Of a stretch of 18,407 nt of DNA, positions 1-5,970 are shown in pieces. Position numbers and translations under genes: made by a program. The stretch comes from CAKVLS01 sp045651685. GTDB taxonomy: Bacteria > Bacillota > Clostridia > Christensenellales > UBA1242. Position 1 is the stretch's first letter. The number at the start of each line of letters is the position of its first letter. Under the pieces are notes generated by a model. The model worked only from the letters and a program-made list of their open reading frames with translations. It was not told where the DNA came from and searched no databases. The stretch is taken from the NCBI GenBank assembly GCA_045651685.1, contig JAZRSV010000018.1, forward strand, positions 1 through 18,407, written 5' to 3'.

Positions 1-3
1 AAC

Positions 4-23
4 ACTACAATATTAGTTGTAGT
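4..23. other. hairpin at window edge (possible terminator)
   Basis: ACTACAA at 4-10 is complementary to TTGTAGT at 17-23, with a 6-nt loop. The T-run follows on the plus strand (23-28), so as an intrinsic terminator it would serve plus-strand transcription. On the minus strand it could be a weak 3' end for the lipoprotein transcript, but the bases beyond it lie outside the window. Confidence 0.35.
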
Positions 24-119
24 TTTTTATTGTTTATTAACTTGATCCAAAATGGTTTTTGCAAGTTCATTATTGATCCCTTTTACTTGAGATAGTTGAT
101 CAATAGTTGCTTTTTTGAT
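13..119. repeat. direct repeat copy 1 (uvrC 3' end plus 14 nt beyond the stop)
   Basis: Bases 13-119 align without gaps to 762-868, offset 749. By eye there are 7 differences in 107 bases (at 41, 45, 46, 54, 77, 78, 99), about 93% identity. The first 28 bases, which include the stop codon and 14 nt beyond it, are identical. Confidence 0.9.
27..119 (-). pseudogene. uvrC 3'-end fragment (duplicated, diverged)
   Basis: Read on the minus strand, this encodes about 30 residues, from IKKATIDQLS to DQVNKQ and then TAA, matching the last residues of the intact UvrC at 776-2587 with three amino-acid changes (V to I, A to D, L to V). It is the second helix-hairpin-helix end of UvrC without the rest of the gene. 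Similarity stops abruptly at about 120, next to the lipoprotein stop codon. The frame stays open upstream into the lipoprotein gene, but that extension shows no UvrC similarity. Most likely it is a non-functional remnant of a duplication or insertion event. Confidence 0.8.
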
Positions 120-169
120 GGTTTTAGCATAAATGTATAAAGCATTACTTATTCTCCATAGTGAATTTT

Positions 170-637
170 TTACAAAACTGAAAAAGACAATGAACATTCT
201 CTTAATAAAATATATGGTGAATCAGCCGCATATTCTAAATAAAAAGTTAAATTGTAGGCCCCAGGTTCAAGTTCTATATAAAAATATACTTTTTCGTTAG
301 GTTTATGTGCAAAGACATAATCACCTTTATCATATTTAATGCCATACATCGCATTTATGTTTCCACACATCTTTAACTCTTCTGATTCATTAATTCGATA
401 TCTGATCAGCAACTCGCCTTGATTAGATGTCCAGGACTTATGTTTAATTTCATAATCAAACATTTCTTGTGTGTATGTAAATTCAAATAACACATTTTTA
501 TTGTCCTGATTAATTTTTTCTATTTTAAACTCATTTATATCAATAAAAGGATCTTGTGTGTTTGAATTGCAACCAACAAAACATAAACAACTTAATGACA
601 TTATTAATAACAATATTATTGAATAAAACTTTTTCAT
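170..637 (-). CDS. small predicted lipoprotein, function unknown
   Basis: The predicted protein has 155 residues and begins MKKFYSIILLL. Two lysines, a hydrophobic stretch (4-21) and the lipobox F-V-G-C with Cys23 indicate a signal peptide cut by signal peptidase II and a lipid-anchored protein on the outer face of the membrane. The mature part (24-155) is rich in alternating hydrophobic and aromatic residues, suggesting a beta-sandwich; I recognise no family. The start at 637 is preferred because AAGGAG (645-650) lies 7 nt upstream. An in-frame start at 658 would sit beside the -10 box at 661-666 and upstream of the ribosome site. The gene lies between two copies of the uvrC 3' end and is separated from uvrC by a terminator. 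Function is not inferable; a solute-binding or adhesion role would be a guess. Confidence 0.75.
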   Translation of the reverse strand: MKKFYSIILLLIMSLSCLCFVGCNSNTQDPFIDINEFKIEKINQDNKNVLFEFTYTQEMFDYEIKHKSWTSNQGELLIRYRINESEELKMCGNINAMYGIKYDKGDYVFAHKPNEKVYFYIELEPGAYNLTFYLEYAADSPYILLRECSLSFSVL

Positions 638-660
638 ATTTAAACTCCTTATTGTCATTT

Positions 661-666
661 ATTATA
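661..666 (-). promoter_or_regulatory. -10 box of lipoprotein gene
   Basis: Perfect TATAAT on the minus strand, 11 nt upstream of the AAGGAG ribosome site of the lipoprotein gene. No convincing -35 box is seen at 16-18 nt. Confidence 0.5.
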
Positions 667-699
667 ACATATTGATCAAAAATTCCTATATATTTTTAC

Positions 700-735
700 A
701 AAAAAACAATGCAGTTATGGTTAGCTGCATTATTT
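700..735 (-). terminator. intrinsic terminator downstream of uvrC
   Basis: Stem AATGCAG (708-714) with CTGCATT (725-731), loop of 10 nt, flanked by A and T tracts so that the minus-strand transcript ends in a U-run from 707 down. It lies 41 nt after the uvrC stop codon. The flanking tracts make it possibly bidirectional. Confidence 0.8.
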
Positions 736-761
736 TTCACTAGTTTCAATTATCTTAAATC

Positions 762-868
762 TTAGTTGTAGTTTTTTATTGTTTATTAAGTTGGGCCAAA
801 ATAGTTTTTGCAAGTTCATTATTGACACCTTTTACTTGAGATAGTTGGTCAATAGTTGCTTTTTTGAT
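762..868. repeat. direct repeat copy 2 (3' end of intact uvrC)
   Basis: This is the intact-gene copy of the repeat found at 13-119. It covers the last 31 codons of uvrC including the stop, plus 14 nt after it. The two copies bracket about 640 bp that hold the uvrC terminator and the lipoprotein gene. Confidence 0.9.
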
Positions 869-2587
869 AGCGGCAACAGTCTTAAACTTGCTTAAAAGAT
901 TTTTCTTTTTTACTTTGCCAACGCCAGGTATTTTGTCTAGGGCGCTTTCGGTTTGTTTTTTTGTTCTGATAGATCTATGAAATGTAATTGCAAAACGGTG
1001 AGCTTCGTTTCTTACTGCTTGCAATAGTTTTAGCGCGTAGCTATCTTTGTCTAATATTATAGATTCGGTAGAGTCTTCGACAAAAACTTCTTCTTCTCGC
1101 TTGGCAAGACCAATAACATCTATATCTTGGTTGTATGACTTTATGGTTTCTCTTGTACTACCAAGTTGGCCTTTACCACCGTCTATTAGCATAAGGCTAG
1201 GTACACAACCAAAACTCAAATCATTAGAATTAAGTTTTTCCAATCTACGAGTGACAACCTCGTGCAAACTAGCAAAATCATTAGGGCCTTGTACGGTCTT
1301 TATCTTAAAGTGACGATAGTGCTTGCTTGCTTTTTCACCATTAATAAATACAACCATACTTGCAACCGAATTGGTACCGCTTATGTTAGATATATCATAA
1401 GCCTCGATGCGAAGCGGCAAATTTGACAAGCCCAAAGCTTTTTGCAAATCTTTTACTGCGCCTATGGTCTTGCGCTGTTGCTTAATTTGTTTGTCTGTAT
1501 TTTGCTCTAGATAATCATGGGCATTTTTTATTGCCTGTTCTACAAGTTGTTTTTTTACACCCTTTTTAGGACAATTTATTACAACCTTATGATCACTAAT
1601 TGTATCAACATACTGTTGCAACAGGTCAATATCTACACTTTGGTCTTGCAGCAATATTTCGCTAGATAAAACTTTGCTCTTATAATACTGTGTTATAAAT
1701 GTTGAAATATTGCTATTATAATCACCAAGAGTATCGTTTAATATATAATTTTGACAACCAAACATCTTACCATTACGAACAATCATAACAGTTATTGCGG
1801 TGCTTTTTTCGTTTTGAGCTAGCGCAAAAATGTCAAGGTTGCTTGTTTTTGACAAATCGTTTACAGCACGCTGCTTTAACCTATCTAACATAAACAACCT
1901 ATCTCTTATCTGCATAGCAAGCTCAAAGTTTTCTAGTTGTGCAAAGCGTTGCATTTTTTCGTTAAGCACTTGATAAACATAATCATCTTTGCCATTAAGA
2001 AATGTCATAACATTTTGAATAGTTTTGTGATAGTCTGCACTGCTAATTTTGCCAGTACATGGTGCATCACACAAACCCAACGAATAGTTAAGACATTCTC
2101 TCTTTTGAAGTTTGGTCTCGGTTATAACATGATTGCATGTGCGTATAGGAAATGCCAAATGAATTACCTTTAACAAGTCAGATACAGCTATGCCCCCAAA
2201 ATATGGTCCAAAATATTTTGCTCCATCCTTTTTTAGTCGGCGCACTACTTCAATTTTTGGAAAAGGTTCTTTTAGGTTTATTCTTATATATGGATAACTT
2301 TTGCCATCTTTAAGCAAAATGTTATAGTATGGTTGATGTTTTTTTATTAAATTGCTCTCAAGTATAAGAGCATCTAACTCGCTGTTGGTGATAATATACT
2401 CAAAATCTGCAATTTTATCTACCATCGCCTGAACTTTTGGATGTTTTTGCGCGTTAAAAAAATATTGGCTAACACGGTTTTTTAATACTTTTGCTTTGCC
2501 AATATAAATAATGTCGCCATCAGCATTGCGCATTATATAAACACCACTGTTTTGTGGCAAGTTTTTTATCTTTTCTTGCAAATTCAT
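776..2587 (-). CDS. uvrC: UvrABC excinuclease subunit C
   Basis: UvrC (603 residues, normal family length) joins UvrB on damaged DNA and makes both incisions of nucleotide excision repair in the cytoplasm. Domains in order: GIY-YIG nuclease (GVY at 15-17, YIGKAK at 28-33) for the 3' cut; four cysteines C151, C165, C173, C177 in the iron-sulfur cluster pattern; UVR motif for UvrB contact (about 203-237); RNase H-like nuclease for the 5' cut with D398 (AYDIS), D469 (LIDGG) and H530 (NEAHR); tandem helix-hairpin-helix at 552-603. The start codon is 14 residues before GVY, as is usual, and no later Met is available. No Shine-Dalgarno is seen; the -10 box is only 6 nt upstream of the ATG, pointing to a leaderless message. 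It lies 58 nt after the ArsR-type gene. Confidence 0.97.
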   Translation of the reverse strand: MNLQEKIKNLPQNSGVYIMRNADGDIIYIGKAKVLKNRVSQYFFNAQKHPKVQAMVDKIADFEYIITNSELDALILESNLIKKHQPYYNILLKDGKSYPYIRINLKEPFPKIEVVRRLKKDGAKYFGPYFGGIAVSDLLKVIHLAFPIRTCNHVITETKLQKRECLNYSLGLCDAPCTGKISSADYHKTIQNVMTFLNGKDDYVYQVLNEKMQRFAQLENFELAMQIRDRLFMLDRLKQRAVNDLSKTSNLDIFALAQNEKSTAITVMIVRNGKMFGCQNYILNDTLGDYNSNISTFITQYYKSKVLSSEILLQDQSVDIDLLQQYVDTISDHKVVINCPKKGVKKQLVEQAIKNAHDYLEQNTDKQIKQQRKTIGAVKDLQKALGLSNLPLRIEAYDISNISGTNSVASMVVFINGEKASKHYRHFKIKTVQGPNDFASLHEVVTRRLEKLNSNDLSFGCVPSLMLIDGGKGQLGSTRETIKSYNQDIDVIGLAKREEEVFVEDSTESIILDKDSYALKLLQAVRNEAHRFAITFHRSIRTKKQTESALDKIPGVGKVKKKNLLSKFKTVAAIKKATIDQLSQVKGVNNELAKTILAQLNKQ

Positions 2588-2593
2588 ATTTTA

Positions 2594-2622
2594 ATTATAC
2601 ACTATTTTGCAAAATATCAAAA
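2594..2622 (-). promoter_or_regulatory. uvrC promoter with palindromic spacer
   Basis: A -10 box TATAAT (2594-2599) and a -35 box TTTTGA (2617-2622) are 17 nt apart; TTGATA at 2615-2620 (15 nt) is an alternative. Transcription would start at about 2587, on the A of the uvrC start codon. The spacer contains a perfect 14-bp palindrome, TATTTTGCAAAATA (2603-2616), a possible repressor site. Confidence 0.6.
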
Positions 2623-2645
2623 TACATATAACAAAAAAATACCCA

Positions 2646-2990
2646 TTATTGCAAAAGGTAGTCTACGCCATTTAGCATAACATCATTTACTGTTTTGTTG
2701 GCGATACTATAAAAAATAATTTTACCATCTCTTTGATCTTTTACTGCGCCAATACCTTTTAACAGTTTTAGTTGATGACTAACTGTGGTCTGATTGATAC
2801 CTAAAGTGACAGAAATATCATTTACACACATTTCGCTAACGGCAAGTGCAGACAATATTTTTAGCCTTGTGCTATCCGAAAAAATACTAAAAAAATCTGC
2901 CAATTGTTGCAAAACTTTATTTTCTGGCATATAATACTGCAAGTTTTGTAGAGTTTTTTGATCCAAATTCATTATCTTTGCATTAGACAT
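2646..2990 (-). CDS. ArsR/SmtB-family winged-helix transcriptional repressor
   Basis: The predicted protein has 114 residues. The middle carries the ArsR-type winged helix: FSIFSDSTRLKIL, then DISVTLGINQTTVSHQLKLLK as the recognition helix pair, then the wing GAVKDQRDGKIIFYSI. The family normally acts as a homodimer that leaves its operator when metal or another effector binds. At the place of the ELCVCDL metal motif of ArsR and CadC this protein has EMCVNDI, with one cysteine only, so the classical thiolate site is incomplete and the effector is unknown. The start at 2990 follows AGGGGG (2997-3002, spacing 6); an in-frame upstream start at 3068 would lie upstream of the -10 box. The gene is divergent from the Cys-rich peptide gene at 3139 and upstream of uvrC. 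Autoregulation is suggested by palindromes over its promoter. Confidence 0.9.
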   Translation of the reverse strand: MSNAKIMNLDQKTLQNLQYYMPENKVLQQLADFFSIFSDSTRLKILSALAVSEMCVNDISVTLGINQTTVSHQLKLLKGIGAVKDQRDGKIIFYSIANKTVNDVMLNGVDYLLQ

Positions 2991-3010
2991 AAATATCCCC
3001 CTGGTTAAAC

Positions 3011-3039
3011 AAAATTGTTTTATAGACAATTTTATTATA
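3011..3039 (-). promoter_or_regulatory. arsR-type gene -10 box with inverted repeat at the transcription start
   Basis: TATAAT on the minus strand (3034-3039) is followed at once by an inverted repeat with 8-bp arms, AAAATTGT (3011-3018) and ACAATTTT (3026-3033), and a 7-nt centre. The expected start (about 3027) falls inside the repeat, a normal place for an autorepressor operator. Confidence 0.55.
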
Positions 3040-3051
3040 CAAAAACCAATA

Positions 3052-3063
3052 TAGTTATAACTA
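3052..3063. promoter_or_regulatory. 12-bp palindrome, candidate operator
   Basis: TAGTTATAACTA is a perfect palindrome covering the -35 position of the arsR-type promoter. It lies 20 bp from the -35 box of the divergent peptide promoter, so one bound dimer could affect both genes. Confidence 0.4.
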
Positions 3064-3082
3064 ATCAAAGATCAATCATATT

Positions 3083-3112
3083 TTGACAAAAAGCCACTAT
3101 TTAACCTATATT
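3083..3112 (+). promoter_or_regulatory. promoter of the Cys-rich peptide gene
   Basis: TTGACA (3083-3088) and TATATT (3107-3112) are 18 nt apart. The expected start at about 3119 leaves a 20-nt leader holding the ribosome site GGAGGA (3125-3130). Confidence 0.7.
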
Positions 3113-3138
3113 TTGTTTGTTTTTGGAGGATAGTTTTA

Positions 3139-3336
3139 ATGGATTATACAATGTACATTATTTTGGTATTGCTTATTTCTATTTTTACAAGCGCTACCGA
3201 CACAGACCTTAATACTAACACAAACTTTTTGTTATTGTTATTGCTTGCTCTTATGGGTTCTGGCAACAACCAATGCAACACATGCAACCCTTGCAATAGC
3301 TGCAATTCTTGCGGTTGCTCTAACAGATTGTTTTAA
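3139..3336 (+). CDS. Cys-rich membrane peptide, function unknown
   Basis: The predicted peptide has 65 residues. Two short hydrophobic segments (about 5-17 and 30-39) suggest membrane association. The tail holds six cysteines, at 46, 49, 52, 55, 58 and 60, in a three-residue period (CNT, CNP, CNS, CNS, CGC), which looks like a metal-binding or disulfide-rich tail. It is the only plus-strand gene in the window and has a good promoter, GGAGGA 8 nt before the ATG, and its own terminator. It is divergent from an ArsR/SmtB-type repressor, which suggests but does not prove metal-linked control. Small hydrophobic Cys- and Asn-rich peptides are also common as spore or surface proteins in clostridia, so that is an alternative. 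I do not recognise a named family. Confidence 0.75.
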   Translation: MDYTMYIILVLLISIFTSATDTDLNTNTNFLLLLLLALMGSGNNQCNTCNPCNSCNSCGCSNRLF

Positions 3337-3376
3337 TATACATACGAAAAAAAACAAAGAATTTAATTTTATGACT

Positions 3377-3415
3377 AAAAAAAGAGTCGGGATACTACCA
3401 CCCAACTCTTTTTTT
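3377..3415 (+). terminator. terminator of the Cys-rich peptide gene
   Basis: AGAGT-C-GGG (3383-3391) pairs with CCC-A-ACTCT (3401-3409), with one mismatch, a 9-nt loop, an A-tract before and a T-tract from 3410. It can work in both directions between convergent genes. Confidence 0.85.
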
Positions 3416-3453
3416 ATTAAAAGTTTTGTTATTAAAAAGTTTTTAACATAAAA

Positions 3454-3479
3454 AAGAGAATATTAAAAAATATTCTCTT
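3454..3479 (-). terminator. terminator of trpS
   Basis: AAGAGAATATT (3454-3464) pairs with AATATTCTCTT (3469-3479) around a 4-nt loop. On the minus strand the hairpin is followed by a U-run. It starts 28 nt after the trpS stop codon. Confidence 0.85.
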
Positions 3480-3507
3480 AAAATTTGTATAGCTATAAAG
3501 CAACTTA

Positions 3508-4500
3508 TTACAAAGTCACAAGACCCAACTTATTATAAACATCTTTTATCTTTTTACTAGCAACAGCTTGTGCTTTTTGAGCACCTTGCATTGCTATTTT
3601 TTCTAGATATGCTCTATCGTTTTTAAGTTGTTTCATGCGTTCTCTAACTGGGCTTAATACTTCTATAACAGCTTCGGCTGTTTGAGTTTTTAGATCGCCA
3701 TAACCACAACCAGCAAAGTGTTCTTCTGCTTGTTTGATAGTTATATTTTTCATAGTAGCATAAATTGTTAACAAGTTAGAAACGCCTGGTTTTTCTTCGC
3801 TAAATTTAATTTGATTGTCACTATCTGTCACAGCTCTCTTAAATTTTTTGCGTATAACATCATCTTCGTCTTCAATATAGATAACATCGTTATCATTATC
3901 TCCAGATTTTGCCATCTTTTTGGTAGGATTTAATAAACCCATAATTTTGGCACCACTTTGTTGCATTATACCTTCTGGTATGACAAAAGTTTCGCCATAC
4001 TTTTTGTTAAAGCGCATAGCAACATCTCTACAAATCTCTACATGTTGCAATTGGTCTTTACCAACAGGCACATAGTTGGCACCATATAGCAAAATATCTG
4101 CAGCCATAAGCATAGGATAAGCAAACAAGCCAACACTAATTTTTTCTTTATTTTTTGCAACAGCATCTTTGTATTGAGTCATACGGCTAGCTTCGCCCAT
4201 ATATGTTTGACAATTCATAATCCAACCAAGTTCTGCATGCTCTTTTACATGAGATTGCACATACAAAACACTCTTTTCTGGATCGATACCGCACGCCATA
4301 AATGTAGCTATCTGGCTATAAATATTATCATTTAGCTCTTGTCTATCCATATCAATAGTTAACGAATGCAAATCTGCAACGCAAAAATAGCAATCGTATT
4401 TGTCTTGAAGTTCTGTCCACAATTTTATAGCACCTATGTAGTTGCCCAAAGTAAGTTTGCCAGTAGGTTTAGTTGCGCTATAAACAATTTTGTTTGCCAT
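3508..4500 (-). CDS. trpS: tryptophanyl-tRNA synthetase
   Basis: This class Ic aminoacyl-tRNA synthetase charges tRNA-Trp with tryptophan in the cytoplasm. The length (330 residues) is normal. The ATP-binding HIGH-equivalent is TLGN (17-20) within the conserved TGKLTLGNYIGA. The KMSKS loop is KMAKS (195-199), a frequent variant. The conserved substrate-site stretch AYPMLMAADILLY is present, with the invariant Asp135. The ATG at 4500 is preceded by a modest ribosome site (AAAGGGA). Its own promoter lies about 40 nt upstream, the leader is only about 30 nt, and there is no room for a T-box, so tRNA-sensing attenuation is not expected. It follows tuf but is separated from it by tuf's terminator. 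Confidence 0.98.
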   Translation of the reverse strand: MANKIVYSATKPTGKLTLGNYIGAIKLWTELQDKYDCYFCVADLHSLTIDMDRQELNDNIYSQIATFMACGIDPEKSVLYVQSHVKEHAELGWIMNCQTYMGEASRMTQYKDAVAKNKEKISVGLFAYPMLMAADILLYGANYVPVGKDQLQHVEICRDVAMRFNKKYGETFVIPEGIMQQSGAKIMGLLNPTKKMAKSGDNDNDVIYIEDEDDVIRKKFKRAVTDSDNQIKFSEEKPGVSNLLTIYATMKNITIKQAEEHFAGCGYGDLKTQTAEAVIEVLSPVRERMKQLKNDRAYLEKIAMQGAQKAQAVASKKIKDVYNKLGLVTL

Positions 4501-4537
4501 AAAAAGTCCCTTTTTTATAATAAAATTTTACCCTATA

Positions 4538-4566
4538 AGTATAGTCTAACAAAACAAATATGTCTA
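4538..4566 (-). promoter_or_regulatory. trpS promoter
   Basis: TAGACA (4561-4566) and TATACT (4538-4543) on the minus strand are 17 nt apart. The expected start is near 4531, giving a 31-nt leader before trpS. Confidence 0.6.
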
Positions 4567-4583
4567 CTTTTTTTGTCAAAATA

Positions 4584-4613
4584 AAAAAAAGTCGTGATAA
4601 ACACGACTTTTTT
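4584..4613 (-). terminator. terminator of tuf
   Basis: GTCGTG (4591-4596) pairs with CACGAC (4602-4607) around a 5-nt loop, extended by A and T tracts on both sides. The minus-strand U-run is at 4590 down to 4583. This is the likely end of the str operon. Confidence 0.9.
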
Positions 4614-4628
4614 GATAATCTACTAAAA

Positions 4629-5834
4629 TTATTCGATGATTGTAGCAACAACACCTGAACCAACTGTTCTACCACCTTCACGGATAGCGAAACGAAGACC
4701 TTGTTCGATAGCGATTGGGGTGATTAGGTTGATTGTCATGCTGATGTTATCACCAGGCATTACCATTTCTACGCCTTTTGGAAGGTCGATAGTACCAGTA
4801 ACGTCTGTAGTACGGAAGTAGAATTGTGGACGGTAACCGTTAAAGAATGGAGTATGACGACCACCTTCTTCTTTCTTCAATACGTAAACTTCTGCAGTAA
4901 ATTTAGTGTGAGGTTTGATTGTTGCAGGTTTAGCAAGAACTTGACCTCTTTCGATTTCTGTTCTTTGGATACCACGAAGAAGTACACCAATGTTATCACC
5001 AGCTTGAGCTTGGTCAAGAAGTTTTCTGAACATTTCAACGCCAGTAACAACTGTTTGTTTACCATTACCGCTCATACCAACGATTTCTACAGTATCACCA
5101 ACTTTAACGATACCACGTTCTACTCTACCAGTAGCAACTGTACCACGACCAGTGATTGTAAATACGTCTTCAACTGGCATCAAGAATGGTTGATCAGTTG
5201 CACGTTGTGGTTCTGGGATAAATGAGTCAACAGCGTTAAGAAGTTCTTCGATGCATGCGCATGCAGCGTCATCAGCTTTACCAGCTTGAGCAGCTTCAAG
5301 AGCTTTAAGAGCTGAACCTTTAACGATTGGAGTTGCATCTCCAGGGAAACCATATTCAGTAAGAAGATCTCTGATTTCCATTTCTACTAGATCAAGAAGT
5401 TCTGGATCATCTACTTGGTCAACTTTGTTCATAAATACTACGATGTATGGAACACCTACTTGACGAGCAAGAAGAATGTGTTCTCTTGTTTGAGGCATTG
5501 GGCCGTCAGTAGCAGCAACAACAAGGATAGCGCCGTCCATTTGAGCAGCACCAGTGATCATGTTTTTAACATAGTCAGCGTGTCCTGGGCAGTCAACGTG
5601 AGCGTAGTGACGATTTGCTGTTTGGTATTCAACGTGTGAAGTGTTGATTGTGATACCTCTAGCTCTTTCTTCTGGAGCTTTGTCGATATCTTCATATTTC
5701 ATTTGTTCTGCAAAACCTTTTGCAGCTGACCACATAGTGATTGCAGCGGTCAAAGTAGTTTTACCATGGTCAACGTGGCCGATAGTACCAATGTTGATAT
5801 GTGGCTTGCTTCTATCAAATTTAGCTTTTGCCAT
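4629..5834 (-). CDS. tuf: translation elongation factor Tu
   Basis: EF-Tu (401 residues, normal length) delivers aminoacyl-tRNA to the ribosome as a GTP complex. G1 is GHVDHGKT (19-26), G3 is DCPGH (81-85) with catalytic His85, and G4 is NKVD (136-139). Domains 2 and 3 follow from about 210 to the end, finishing GGRTVGSGVVATIIE. The start follows a strong GGAGG site (5845-5849). Base choice shows the bias of a highly expressed gene. It lies 136 nt after fusA; no terminator is seen between them, and an extended -10 promoter in the gap gives tuf extra transcription. A hairpin terminator lies just after the stop codon. Confidence 0.99.
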   Translation of the reverse strand: MAKAKFDRSKPHINIGTIGHVDHGKTTLTAAITMWSAAKGFAEQMKYEDIDKAPEERARGITINTSHVEYQTANRHYAHVDCPGHADYVKNMITGAAQMDGAILVVAATDGPMPQTREHILLARQVGVPYIVVFMNKVDQVDDPELLDLVEMEIRDLLTEYGFPGDATPIVKGSALKALEAAQAGKADDAACACIEELLNAVDSFIPEPQRATDQPFLMPVEDVFTITGRGTVATGRVERGIVKVGDTVEIVGMSGNGKQTVVTGVEMFRKLLDQAQAGDNIGVLLRGIQRTEIERGQVLAKPATIKPHTKFTAEVYVLKKEEGGRHTPFFNGYRPQFYFRTTDVTGTIDLPKGVEMVMPGDNISMTINLITPIAIEQGLRFAIREGGRTVGSGVVATIIE

Positions 5835-5907
5835 AATTTTTTAATCCTCCTAAAAATAGATAAGTTATTAACTATTGTTAATCTAAAATAGTTTGTTTAA
5901 CAAAAGT

Positions 5908-5935
5908 ATTATACCAAAATATAAAACTTTTGCAA
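5908..5935 (-). promoter_or_regulatory. internal tuf promoter
   Basis: TTGCAA (5930-5935) and an extended -10, TGGTATAAT (TATAAT at 5908-5913), are 16 nt apart on the minus strand. The expected start near 5901 leaves a leader of about 66 nt. The leader includes an inverted repeat ATTAAC-TATT-GTTAAT (5867-5882) and the ribosome site. Confidence 0.65.
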
Positions 5936-5970
5936 ACAATTTTTATATATTTATTTTGTCAAATATTAGA

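Noticed and set aside
3245..3451. 68-codon plus-strand frame overlapping the Cys-rich peptide gene
   Set aside because: No ribosome site, and it runs through the terminator at 3377-3415; the 3139 frame has promoter and ribosome-site support.
4501..4583. T-box riboswitch upstream of trpS
   Set aside because: The leader is only about 30 nt and there is no T-box consensus or terminator/antiterminator pair; the hairpin at 4584-4613 is tuf's terminator.
4824..5225. 133-codon plus-strand open frame opposite tuf
   Set aside because: It is the antisense of a highly conserved tuf gene, has no ribosome site and encodes a Ser/Thr/Phe-rich product typical of a shadow frame.
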